DNA of 64,000 nucleotides from the NCBI RefSeq assembly GCF_014192055.1, contig NZ_JACHXM010000004.1, forward strand, positions 62,001-126,000. The letters are read 5' to 3'. Within the stretch, counting starts at the first letter, position 1. Every line of letters starts with the position of its first letter. Positions 38,601-45,302 of this stretch are shown here, piece by piece. Both the position numbers and the translations under genes were made by a program. The notes beneath the pieces were generated by a model. It saw only the letters and a list, made by a program, of their open reading frames with translations, was not told the origin of the DNA and did not search any database. This DNA is from Halomonas organivorans. Lineage in GTDB: Bacteria; Pseudomonadota; Gammaproteobacteria; Pseudomonadales; Halomonadaceae.

Positions 38601-39258
38601 AAATTCTTCGTCTTTCGAATTGATCCGAGAATATCCTTCTAGCAGAATTTCGATTCTCATGCCATGCATTAATTTGGAGGAAGGTAAAAGGGCTGCAAAA
38701 GCTATGGTGGATAGGGCTGGTATGAGTTGCCATGTTTTTATTCTCATGGATACATTGAGGCAGGGTTTCATAAAGACTATAAATTCTGCTTATGGGTGCT
38801 TGGATTCCAAGTATGTGGTGTATTGCGCCCAAGATGCCTTCCCTGGGATGTTGTGGCTTAAGAAAGCATATAATGATATTGAGTCATCCAACGCTGGCTT
38901 ATTGTGCTTTAATGACGGTAAGTGGCGGGGGAGGATTGCTTCTTTTGGAATGGTTAGATCCAGTTGGGTTGATGAGGTCTATGGTGGAGAATTGTTGTAT
39001 TCCGGCTATTCATCCCATTGCGCAGATGATGAGTTGACTTTTATCGCGCGGTCTCTTGGTGTTTATGTTTATTCCAGTGATAGTGTGCTGGTGGAGGTTG
39101 ATTATAATAAAAAGCTGTCAGGGGGAGGAAATCGAAGTGATCGGGAAGTTTTTTGGGGAAGAGTGAGGTCTCGCTTTTCCGGTCGAATTTCTGTTGATCT
39201 GGTAAAAGAAATGTCAGGCGAGTATGGCGTAAATCCCGAAGAGGTTGAAATTCAATGA
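35647..39258 (+). CDS. TPR - GT41 (O-GlcNAc transferase-like) - FkbM-like - GT-A multidomain protein
   Basis: 1203 aa from the ATG at 35647 (GAGGG upstream). Residues about 40-255 are TPR repeats. Residues about 280-655 form a GT41 domain like SPINDLY/OGT, with S-S-G-F-R-I-H-P-V-G (the conserved His), M-R-P-A-P-L, N-N-P-A-K-I-G (conserved Lys) and Y-S-G-G-L-T-T-C-E-A-M-L-M-G-V-P. Residues about 690-880 look like a decayed FkbM methyltransferase lacking its first SAM-binding strand. Residues about 990-1155 resemble a GT-A glycosyltransferase (D-A-F-P-G, W-L, D-D-E-L). Such enzymes next to flagellin genes usually O-glycosylate flagellin Ser/Thr; that role is inferred. The coding DNA turns markedly AT-rich after about 38100. 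Four-base overlap with the next gene. Confidence 0.85.
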   Translation: MARKKSRQKTSTRPSSAKRSAQHPGRLPRNADLGVPKPEVDRFMGLYEAKRLADAEQAAQSMTQRYPKSAFAWKALGTTLLEGGRVEEALEHLHRSVEINDADPLSLTSLAAVYYRQGDHDQAVRYQTRAVELQPDYAPAQYRLAEMLQSAGKHIKALEHASKAREQGYDDFRSGVLVGSLLYQTKYFSQALDIYQKLERDYPGHAPVYNNLGNLYKDIGQYELAESYYQRALEQQPDYVMAYSNIFFAKHYNPDVSQQDIIDFATGWDSRFALPPLPASGNRLDPAKPLRVGLISSGFRIHPVGQMIATAMEHSRPDIHLYAYTTNDHDDYVTQKIREATRVWRPVRHLGQEALAQQIRDDAIDILIDLSGHGDGSCLQAISMRPAPLCVKWVGGLVNTMGLSSIDYLLSDSIETPAGVDDQYTEKLIRLPDDYICYMPCPYAPATASLPAVKNGYVTLGCLNNPAKIGETLLGEWAKLMHELPESRLLLRGAQYESEDFCRWIRETLARHGIEAYRVILEGPTKHAEFLATYQRIDIALDSWPYSGGLTTCEAMLMGVPVVTLPGPTFAGRHSATHLINAGMPELVTGSWEEYRQRVLELANDLPNLALIRAGLRTVLHYSPVCDAPRFANHFNNALRAIWQRHCDDKPPEALTFNQEGEAWFTGEDELVELVEAREEDASESAAFEWDFDEPITIIDNAAVLPRHPDYPQWMESGKLAVISFDPASLLNNRIEELKTFGELHHYPHALLGDGQPATLYATLDAEKGGTLKPLPEEQQPECQKDKRKVLAELPINTVALDQIEGLASVDMLVLDDQHDAIKILENGEKKLEGTLLIQVKVAFQATHESQSQFGDLQDWAGRNGFRFFRFKEMNAGRHLFGDRSGGGHGVPNQLSGEALFIPDEGRLKLLSREREKKLEYLVSSFFSAACGSDRSLEVRGGGGFLHSDFCENKSFGTWSHQGLRAIKSRPGYIDVSGYANITVINSSSFELIREYPSSRISILMPCINLEEGKRAAKAMVDRAGMSCHVFILMDTLRQGFIKTINSAYGCLDSKYVVYCAQDAFPGMLWLKKAYNDIESSNAGLLCFNDGKWRGRIASFGMVRSSWVDEVYGGELLYSGYSSHCADDELTFIARSLGVYVYSSDSVLVEVDYNKKLSGGGNRSDREVFWGRVRSRFSGRISVDLVKEMSGEYGVNPEEVEIQ

Positions 39259-39866
39259 CTGTTTTTGTGAGAGATGGAGTGTTTTTGTATTACTCCCATG
39301 TTCCGAAAACGGGAGGGACATCGGTTGAGCACTTTTTCAGAGATAATGGTTTTGGGGTGTTTGAAAAAGACCCAGGTCTTCAAGGGACTTTGAATAACCA
39401 CAGGTTTTGTTCTCCTCAACATGCCGAGGCGGAGCGTGTGAAGAGAAACTTCAATATAGGGAAGTTTGATTATATTTTTGCTACTGTCAGGCACCCTGTG
39501 GATAGGGTGGTTAGTGAGTATAAATATCGATGTGGGGGGCGTGATGATGACATGAATGTCTGGATATGTAGTGCGTTGGAAGAGCAAAAGAAAAACCCGT
39601 ACATATATGATAATCATTTGCGCCCTCAGTGGGAATTTATTTTGCCAGGCTCGGATGTTTTTCGGCAAGAAGAGGGGTTTGGCGATGAATGGGTTGGTAG
39701 AGTAAGTTGTGCTACAGGCTTGAGCTTTCCATTCCCCGCAAAAAAAGTTAATGTGACTGGAAGCTTGGATTTAAAATATAAGCTATGTAAAGAATCGTTG
39801 GAGATGATTGTTGAAGTATATGGTTTGGACTTTGATTTTTTTGGTTATGAAAGACCTGTTGTTTGA
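39255..39866 (+). CDS. PAPS-dependent sulfotransferase family protein
   Basis: 203 aa, starting at ATG 39255 within the ATGA that ends the previous gene, so the two are translationally coupled. H-V-P-K-T-G-G-T-S (residues ~15-23) is the 5'-phosphosulfate-binding loop and V-R-H-P-V-D-R-V-V-S-E-Y (~78-89) the 3'-phosphate motif of Sulfotransfer_2-type enzymes. It should move sulfate from PAPS to a hydroxyl, most simply on a sugar. The context suggests a glycan made by the preceding protein. The gene is AT-rich compared with the island, a sign of transfer. The target is unproven. Confidence 0.85.
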   Translation: MTVFVRDGVFLYYSHVPKTGGTSVEHFFRDNGFGVFEKDPGLQGTLNNHRFCSPQHAEAERVKRNFNIGKFDYIFATVRHPVDRVVSEYKYRCGGRDDDMNVWICSALEEQKKNPYIYDNHLRPQWEFILPGSDVFRQEEGFGDEWVGRVSCATGLSFPFPAKKVNVTGSLDLKYKLCKESLEMIVEVYGLDFDFFGYERPVV

Positions 39867-40045
39867 AATTTTGACTGGTGGCTCTCCACAAGGCTGTGAG
39901 CATTAAGCCGCTGTCGTGTTTTTATGGTAGCATGCTTTGGTTTTTTTGTTTTCCTTATAGGCAAACAGGATGAATCGTAAAAATACTATAGCCAGCCTTG
40001 CTTTAAGTGATCAGCGGCCAAGCCAATGCCGTCTCCCTACACGCC
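39867..40045. other. AT-rich gap after the sulfotransferase gene
   Basis: 179 nt of low-GC sequence ending the AT-rich block. A small palindrome AGCATGCT followed by a T-run (39941-39947) could act as a terminator. GC returns to the island level at about 40010, marking the right edge of the probably acquired segment. Confidence 0.4.
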
Positions 40046-40264
40046 ATGCCCACCATCGACATCACCCTCAATCTCTCCCCCGACGCCTGCCTGGCCCACT
40101 ACGAGGGCCGGGTGGGCGTGGTGCATACCCGTAGCCTGGATGGGCGTAGCGTGGCGTTTCCGGCCGAGGCGCTGCGCCGGGTGGTGGCTCGGGATGGCGT
40201 ACATGGCGTGTTCCGGCTGACCTTCTCTGCGCAGGGGCGCTTCCTGGGCATCAAGCGGCTGTAG
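40046..40264 (+). CDS. DUF2835 family protein
   Basis: 72 aa from the ATG at 40046; the longer in-frame start at 40007 gives a leader not seen in this family. The pattern L-N-L-S-P-D-A-C-L-A-H-Y-E-G, then D-G-R-S-V-A-F-P-A-E-A-L-R and the end G-V-F-R-L-T-F-S-A-Q-G-R-F matches DUF2835. The function is unknown. It lies between the acquired segment and a sigma-28-driven gene; the link to motility may be by position only. Confidence 0.8.
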   Translation: MPTIDITLNLSPDACLAHYEGRVGVVHTRSLDGRSVAFPAEALRRVVARDGVHGVFRLTFSAQGRFLGIKRL

Positions 40265-40303
40265 TGGCCTCGGCGCCATTCTTTCTCCACCTCCCCAGCG
40301 GCC

Positions 40304-40330
40304 TCAAGATCGTTGCGCTTCGGTCGATAG
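40304..40330 (+). promoter_or_regulatory. FliA (sigma-28) promoter of the PilZ/HD-GYP gene
   Basis: TCAAGATC (40304-40311), 11 nt, GTCGATAG (40323-40330); one mismatch in the -10 (T for C). It ends 41 nt before the ATG at 40371, the same distance as at fliD and flagellin 2, and places this c-di-GMP protein in the late flagellar regulon. Confidence 0.75.
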
Positions 40331-40370
40331 TTACCCCGTTACTGAATCGGTCGATTGGGAGAGCAAGGGC

Positions 40371-42077
40371 ATGGTGCAGGATGGTTACACCCGGGTGGAG
40401 AGCCCCGTCGAGATCGAGGCCTTGCTCGAGGCGTTGAGCGAGCCGGGTGGCGCCTCCCTGCAATTGGGCGAGGGCAGCGAGCCGCTGCCGGTGTTGCTGG
40501 CCGAACAGCGGGCCGGCGAGGAGCTCTCGCTGGATATCAGCGCCATCCGCGAGGTCGCCGGCGAACTCCAGCGGGGCAAGTCGTTCCGGCTGCTGGGCCA
40601 GGCCCAGGGCAAGATGGTGCGCACCCCCGAGCTCGCCATGCAGGAGTGCCGGCAGCAGGATGGCCGGCTGGTCTGCCGCTGCCCCTATCCCTACCACCTG
40701 GAAGTGCTGCAACGCCGCGAGACCTTTCGTGCCCGCCTCAGGCTGGGCATGGAGGTCGGGGCCATCCTGCGCGACGGAGAAGGCAAGCGCGTGCAGGGCG
40801 ATCTCAAGGACCTGTCGCTCGAGGGCTGCCGGCTGGAACTGCCGCTGTCGGCCTCGAGCCTGTTGGCCGAGTCGCCGCTGCCGCTGGATATCGAACTGTG
40901 CTTCCCCGACGGCACCCGCTGCTCACTGCGTGGCAAGGCGCGTCATCGTCGCGTGGATACCGAGCGACAAGCGGTCATGGCAGGCTTCCGCTTCTCGGGC
41001 AACGGCCCCGATCAGGAGCGCAAGCTGTGGTACCTGGTGCGTGAGATCGAGCAGGAGGCGGCGCGCCATGTGGAGGGCGGCGAGGCTTCGCGTCTGCCGT
41101 CGCTGCTGTTCCAGGGGGCCGCCGCGTCCGGGCCGGAGGTGGGGCGGCGCAGCATGAAGGCCTACGCCACGCCGATGGCCAGGCGCCTCTCGCGCATCGC
41201 CGGCTATCTGGACGCCCAGATGCTGGAGCTCAGGGATGGTAACGAGGTGGATGGCGTGCAGCTCTCGCGGCATGCCGATCGCCTACTGCTGCTCCACGAG
41301 GAGGATCATGAAGCGCTGCTGTTCGCCAGCCACTGCCTGCACGACGAATCGTGGCTGGTCGGGCACGGGCTGGGGATGGCCGTGCATCTGCTCGACCTGG
41401 TGGGGCGGGTCTCCGTGCCGCATGAGCTGCGCAAGGCGCTGGTGGCCTGCGCCATGGTGCATGACCTGGGCAAGTCGCTGTTGCCGGATGACGTGTGGCA
41501 GCGAGCGAGCCCCGAGGAGGCATGGCCCGCTGAGCTGCCCGAGCATGTCGCTCGTCTGGAGAAGCGCATGGAGGGTTGCCAATGGCTGTCTTCCGCGGTG
41601 TTCGGCTCGGTGGTGCGGCGGGTCAACGAGCGCCTGGACGGCAGCGGCTATCCGGCCGGGCTCGACGGCGAGGCGCTCGGCGAACTGGAGCGTGCGGCGG
41701 CGGTGGTCGACGTCGTGGATACCCTGCGCCGTCCGCTCGGCGGGCGTCCGGCCTGGCCGGTGGGGGCCATCTATCGTTACCTGCTCGACCATGACCAGGC
41801 CTTCGATCAGCGCTGGGTCAAGCGCTACATCCGCCGCTTCGGCCTCTTTCCCGTGGGCTCGCTGGTGCGCTTTGCCGGCGGCCGGCTGGCCTGGGTGCAG
41901 GGCGTCGACGACCAGGGCCGGCCCGCGCGGGTGCAGCTCACCGAATCCATCGACCCGCCCGGCGAGGCGCTGGGCGAAGTGCTGCTCGGCGAGGTCGTTC
42001 AGCGGCTCGGCGAGCCGCTTGAGGAAGTGCGGGTCGGCCCTAAAGTGGAGTCGGAAACCGCCGATAGCCAGAAATAG
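40371..42077 (+). CDS. PilZ domain fused to an HD-GYP-like domain
   Basis: 568 aa. Residues about 10-105 resemble the YcgR-type N-terminal domain. Residues about 110-225 form a PilZ domain with R116-x3-R120 and D147-x-S149-x-x-G152, the two c-di-GMP-binding motifs. Residues about 270-500 resemble HD-GYP: H364-D365-L-G-K and G426-Y427-P428 are kept, with an upstream His in H-G-L-G-M and D-V-V-D-T-L after GYP. The usual H-H-E before D-G-S-G-Y-P reads V-N-E here, and the H-P-x-x-G histidine is also missing, so activity is doubtful. A likely c-di-GMP effector of motor speed or reversal. Its 3' end contains the fliS promoter. Confidence 0.88.
   Translation: MVQDGYTRVESPVEIEALLEALSEPGGASLQLGEGSEPLPVLLAEQRAGEELSLDISAIREVAGELQRGKSFRLLGQAQGKMVRTPELAMQECRQQDGRLVCRCPYPYHLEVLQRRETFRARLRLGMEVGAILRDGEGKRVQGDLKDLSLEGCRLELPLSASSLLAESPLPLDIELCFPDGTRCSLRGKARHRRVDTERQAVMAGFRFSGNGPDQERKLWYLVREIEQEAARHVEGGEASRLPSLLFQGAAASGPEVGRRSMKAYATPMARRLSRIAGYLDAQMLELRDGNEVDGVQLSRHADRLLLLHEEDHEALLFASHCLHDESWLVGHGLGMAVHLLDLVGRVSVPHELRKALVACAMVHDLGKSLLPDDVWQRASPEEAWPAELPEHVARLEKRMEGCQWLSSAVFGSVVRRVNERLDGSGYPAGLDGEALGELERAAAVVDVVDTLRRPLGGRPAWPVGAIYRYLLDHDQAFDQRWVKRYIRRFGLFPVGSLVRFAGGRLAWVQGVDDQGRPARVQLTESIDPPGEALGEVLLGEVVQRLGEPLEEVRVGPKVESETADSQK
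42041..42067 (+). promoter_or_regulatory. FliA (sigma-28) promoter of fliST, inside the preceding gene
   Basis: TAAAGTGG (42041-42048), 11 nt, GCCGATAG (42060-42067). It lies within the last 12 codons of the PilZ/HD-GYP gene and leaves a ~240-nt leader before fliS. No other promoter is apparent in 42078-42308. Confidence 0.8.
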
Positions 42078-42308
42078 TTCGCTTGGCGAAGTGTGTTTGC
42101 CTGACCCGTGGAAGCAGGATCTTGTCAGACTGGTGAGCCTCACGCCGTCAGGCAGGGCGGTGGCTTGAAGATGCCTCTGTGCCGGGGATACCGATGTATA
42201 GCGCCGATGCGACGCTCAGGCTCAAGCTCAAGGTCTGGGGGCTGGCTCGACGGTGGGATACGTCCCCGACGAGGTATATCGTCCATTGATCTAAGGAGTG
42301 GCAGAACC

Positions 42309-42713
42309 ATGGCGGCGATGAAAGGCGCGAGCGCCTATGCGAGGGTGGGTGTCGAGAGCGGTGTAATCTCCGCCAGCCCCCATCAGTTGATCGTGATGCT
42401 GTTCGATGGCGCCAAGGCGTCCATCCGTGCAGCGCGCATTCATATTGAAGCCGGCAATATCACCCAGAAGGGCAAGTCGATCTCCAAGGCCCTGGAGATC
42501 GTCAACGGTGGCCTGGCGGCGGCGCTGGACGCCGAGCGCGGCGGCGAGGTGGCCCAGAATCTGGCCTCGCTCTACGATTACATCGCCCGGCTGCTGCTGT
42601 CGGCCAACCGTCACAACGAGGTAGCCAAGCTCGACGAGGCCGAGCAGCTGCTGGACGACATCGCCTCGGCCTGGCGCGAGATCGATCCCCAGGCCCAAGC
42701 CGCGGGAGGCTGA
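42309..42713 (+). CDS. fliS: Flagellin export chaperone FliS
   Basis: 134 aa from the ATG at 42309, preceded by AAGGAG; the longer in-frame start at 42108 gives an unconserved leader. A-Y-A-R-V-G-V-E-S, P-H-Q-L-I-V-M-L-F-D-G-A and the helical C-terminus are typical. FliS binds the C-terminal end of flagellin, stops premature assembly and delivers it to the export gate. One nucleotide separates it from fliT. Confidence 0.95.
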   Translation: MAAMKGASAYARVGVESGVISASPHQLIVMLFDGAKASIRAARIHIEAGNITQKGKSISKALEIVNGGLAAALDAERGGEVAQNLASLYDYIARLLLSANRHNEVAKLDEAEQLLDDIASAWREIDPQAQAAGG

Positions 42714-42714
42714 C

Positions 42715-43107
42715 ATGACGGACACCCCCGAGGCCTCGCAGGAAGCCGTGATCGCCGGCTACCAGGCCCTGCTGGCACGCAGCGAGCGCATGCTGGTCCT
42801 GGCGCGCGAGGCCGACTGGTCGGCGCTGGTGGACCAGGAAGCCGACTACGTCCAGCAGGTCGAGCACATCGCTGAACTGGACGCCCGGCATTCCCTGGGG
42901 AAGGCCGCCCAGGACCGCAAGGCCGAACTGCTGGAGCGGATTCTCGAGAACGATCTGGAGGTGCGTCGCCACCTCATGCAGCGTCGCGATGAGCTGGGTG
43001 AGCTGATCGGCACCTCGCGTCGCCAGCGGGACCTGCAGCGCGCCTACGGCAACGCCGGGGCGCAGGTCTTCAAGGCGGCTTCCCGCTTCGGCCAGGGCCC
43101 GATGTGA
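42715..43107 (+). CDS. fliT: FliT-like flagellar export chaperone
   Basis: 130 aa, nearly all helical and charged, the size of FliT. It is placed directly after fliS, the normal position. In enterobacteria FliT is the chaperone for FliD and also inhibits FlhDC; whether it does the latter here is inferred from the presence of FlhDC. Sequence conservation is weak, as in the whole family. Overlaps the following GTG start by 4 nt. Confidence 0.8.
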   Translation: MTDTPEASQEAVIAGYQALLARSERMLVLAREADWSALVDQEADYVQQVEHIAELDARHSLGKAAQDRKAELLERILENDLEVRRHLMQRRDELGELIGTSRRQRDLQRAYGNAGAQVFKAASRFGQGPM

Positions 43108-44381
43108 GCGGCATCACGCCCCTGATCGATACCCTTCTGCACCAGGTGCTGGGTAAGCGGGTCGACGTGCCCGCGCCCAAGCCACTCAACCAGCCGATCA
43201 AGCCCACGGCGCCTTCCGAGGCGCCGAAGGCCGTGCACAGCGATTCGCGGCTCGACGCCCGAGCGCCCGCTCCCGCGGCCGGCGAGGCGGCCAAGGGGGC
43301 CTCCCGTGGCACCCCTTCCCAGGCACCGGCCTCCCCGGGAGCCCCGCTCTCTGCCCTGACCCACTTCAGCGCCACGGCGCGCACCATCGCCGATCTGCTG
43401 GTGCGCTTTCCCGCGCCGGCCTCGGCGGTCTCGCCCGCCGCACCCTTGATGTCCGCCGATGCTACGCCAGCCCCCGAGCAGCTCGCCCAGCGCCTGGCGG
43501 GCAGCATCCGCGACAGCGGGCTCTTCTACGAGGCCCACCTGGCGCGCTGGTACAAGGGCGAGCTGTCGCGTCAGCAGCTCGATCGCGAGCCCCAGATGCT
43601 CAAGACCCTGCGCTTCGTGCCATTGCTCCAGGCCTCCACCTCGCCGTCGGGGGAAGGGCGGGCGGCCGAGGCCACGAGTCTCCTGGCCGCGCGGGTGCGT
43701 GCGGCCATGCCGCCCGTGCCCATGTTGCCCCAGGCGGGTGCGTTGTCGCGGTCGGGCGTGGAGCCGTCCGGTCCGCTTTCCGCGAATGCCGGCGCCCTGC
43801 GCTTGACGGCCATTCCGGCGACGCCTGTCACGCCGCCGCCCACCACGACGCCATCCCCCATGCAGGCTACGACGGTGCCGGCCGCGTCGGCGGAGGCCGG
43901 GCCGCCCTCGAGCGCGTCTTCCGGCCAGTCGCCATCCGCCGCCACGCTGCCGATCGATGGCCGGCGCGATGCCGTTCCCGAGAGCCTGCAGCACCTGGTG
44001 CGCCACCAGCTGGAGATGCTGGCCACGCCCAACCTGCGCTGGGAGGGCGATGTCTGGTCGGGGTTGTTCATGGCCCTGGTGATCCAACTGCCCCAGGGGC
44101 GTCGCGAGGGCCAGCCGGGGGGCGACGAGGCCTCGGGCGAGCGGCGCAACGAGTCACAGGGGTGGCGCTCAGAGCTCGACCTGGACGTGGCCGGCCTGGG
44201 GCCCATGAAGGTCTCGCTGTGGATGCGCGACGCCAGGTTGGACATCGACCTGCGAGTGAACGAGGAGGCGGCGCGTTCTCGGCTCGAAGCGGGCCTGGAG
44301 GTGCTGCGCCGTCGCCTGGCGGGGCATGGTTTCGATGATGTGCGGCTGCGGCTGGATGCGGCCTCAGGTGAGATGCCATGA
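43104..44381 (+). CDS. Second FliK-like hook-length control domain protein
   Basis: 425 aa starting with GTG at 43104, overlapping the fliT stop. A long Pro/Ala/Ser-rich N-terminal part with one conserved stretch (L-F-Y-E-A-H-L-A-R-W-Y-K-G-E-L, about residue 136) precedes a C-terminal domain of the FliK type (W-R-S-E-L-D-L-D-V-A-G-L-G-P-M-K-V-S-L-W). It differs from the canonical fliK at 12875. It overlaps the next gene, a stand-alone FlhB C-terminal domain, by 4 nt, which suggests the two proteins interact. Function unknown; perhaps an accessory substrate-switch or export protein. Confidence 0.78.
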   Translation: MSGITPLIDTLLHQVLGKRVDVPAPKPLNQPIKPTAPSEAPKAVHSDSRLDARAPAPAAGEAAKGASRGTPSQAPASPGAPLSALTHFSATARTIADLLVRFPAPASAVSPAAPLMSADATPAPEQLAQRLAGSIRDSGLFYEAHLARWYKGELSRQQLDREPQMLKTLRFVPLLQASTSPSGEGRAAEATSLLAARVRAAMPPVPMLPQAGALSRSGVEPSGPLSANAGALRLTAIPATPVTPPPTTTPSPMQATTVPAASAEAGPPSSASSGQSPSAATLPIDGRRDAVPESLQHLVRHQLEMLATPNLRWEGDVWSGLFMALVIQLPQGRREGQPGGDEASGERRNESQGWRSELDLDVAGLGPMKVSLWMRDARLDIDLRVNEEAARSRLEAGLEVLRRRLAGHGFDDVRLRLDAASGEMP

Positions 44382-44659
44382 ACGACTCGGATCGCCAGTC
44401 CCGGCGTCAGGCGGTGGCCCTGGCCTATCAGGAGGCCAAGGGGGCGCCGCGAGTGGTGGCGCAGGGCTATGGCGAGCTGGCCGAGCGCATCGTCGAGGAG
44501 GCGCGGCGACAGGGCGTCTTCGTGCACGATGCCCCCGAGCTGGTGGGCCTGCTGATGCAGCTCGACCTGGACGAGGAAATTCCACCGCGGCTCTATCAGG
44601 TGATCGCCGAGCTGCTGGTCTGGGTGCGGGAGATGGCGGGGGACTCCGGTCAGCCGTAA
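44378..44659 (+). CDS. Stand-alone FlhB C-terminal-domain protein (FlhX type)
   Basis: 93 aa, beginning just where autocleaved FlhB would begin. A-L-A-Y-Q-E-A-K-G-A-P-R-V-V-A-Q-G matches the FlhB segment after N-P-T-H, followed by I-V-E-E-A-R-R-Q-G-V-F-V and the final L-Y-Q-V-I-A-E-L-L-V-W-V. The N-P-T-H cleavage site itself is absent. Such proteins can replace the cleaved FlhB C-terminal fragment in some bacteria. Coupled by ATGA to the FliK-like gene. Confidence 0.85.
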   Translation: MNDSDRQSRRQAVALAYQEAKGAPRVVAQGYGELAERIVEEARRQGVFVHDAPELVGLLMQLDLDEEIPPRLYQVIAELLVWVREMAGDSGQP

Positions 44660-44969
44660 AGCGCCAGGGAAGTCATCCTCAAGCATCATTTTTGTAATTA
44701 AGTGTTAAAATCTAAGTATGATTTACTTCTAGTGCGACACTCTAAGAAGATGTTTTGTGGGAAGCTTTTTCAACAAATTGATATGGATCAAGGTCGTCGC
44801 GATGCCAGCGTTGGCAGCGGTGCATTGAAAAACGGGCGACCCTGGTGACAATGTTACACAAATGACAACAAACGCCGGTATGTTGTGCATTTCGTGGTAC
44901 GGGGGCTTCCCCTAAACGAGCACGGCGATAGACCGTGACGCAGGAATATGCCAATAAAAGCAGGGAATT
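44660..44969. promoter_or_regulatory. Upstream control region of flhDC
   Basis: 310 nt without a gene and with an AT-rich patch at about 44685-44745. A candidate sigma-70 pair is TTGTAA (44692-44697) and TATGAT (44717-44722), but the 19-nt spacer is long. This would leave a ~245-nt leader, and a long flhDC leader is a usual site of post-transcriptional control. I cannot assign regulator sites. No sigma-28 site is present, as expected for a master operon. Confidence 0.5.
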
Positions 44970-45302
44970 ATGAAAACCAATCCGCACGTCGACGAGATTC
45001 GGGAAATGAATCTCGCCTATCTGTTACTCGCCCAACGGTTGCTGAATGACGACCGGGTCGAAGCCATGTTCCGCCTCAAGATCGATGAGGAAATGGCCGA
45101 TCTCCTGACCTCGTTGAACGCCCAGCAGCTGGCACGCCTGGCCAATACCAACCAGCTGCTGTGCCATCTGGGCTGCGAGGGGGCCGACCAGCTGCGTCAG
45201 GTGGTCGACAACCCTCGTGACCAGGGGCTCGCCCATTTCCACTCTTCGCTGCTGATGGCGTCGCGCTCCATGCTGTCGCAGGGAGGCGATCATGTCGGCT
45301 AA
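44970..45302 (+). CDS. flhD: Flagellar master regulator subunit FlhD
   Basis: 110 aa, the length of enterobacterial FlhD. I-R-E-M-N-L-A-Y-L-L-L-A-Q-R-L-L and L-A-N-T-N-Q-L-L-C-H are strongly conserved. FlhD joins FlhC in a heterohexamer that activates the class 2 operons (hook-basal body, export, fliA). It overlaps flhC by 11 nt. Confidence 0.97.
   Translation: MKTNPHVDEIREMNLAYLLLAQRLLNDDRVEAMFRLKIDEEMADLLTSLNAQQLARLANTNQLLCHLGCEGADQLRQVVDNPRDQGLAHFHSSLLMASRSMLSQGGDHVG

Noticed and set aside
42205..42228. Second GCCGAT string upstream of fliS
   Set aside because: The -35 position does not match, and a far better site exists at 42041-42067.
44692..44722. Firm assignment of the flhDC promoter
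   Set aside because: TTGTAA and TATGAT are separated by 19 nt and the -35 is weak, so I list the region as regulatory but do not claim the exact promoter.
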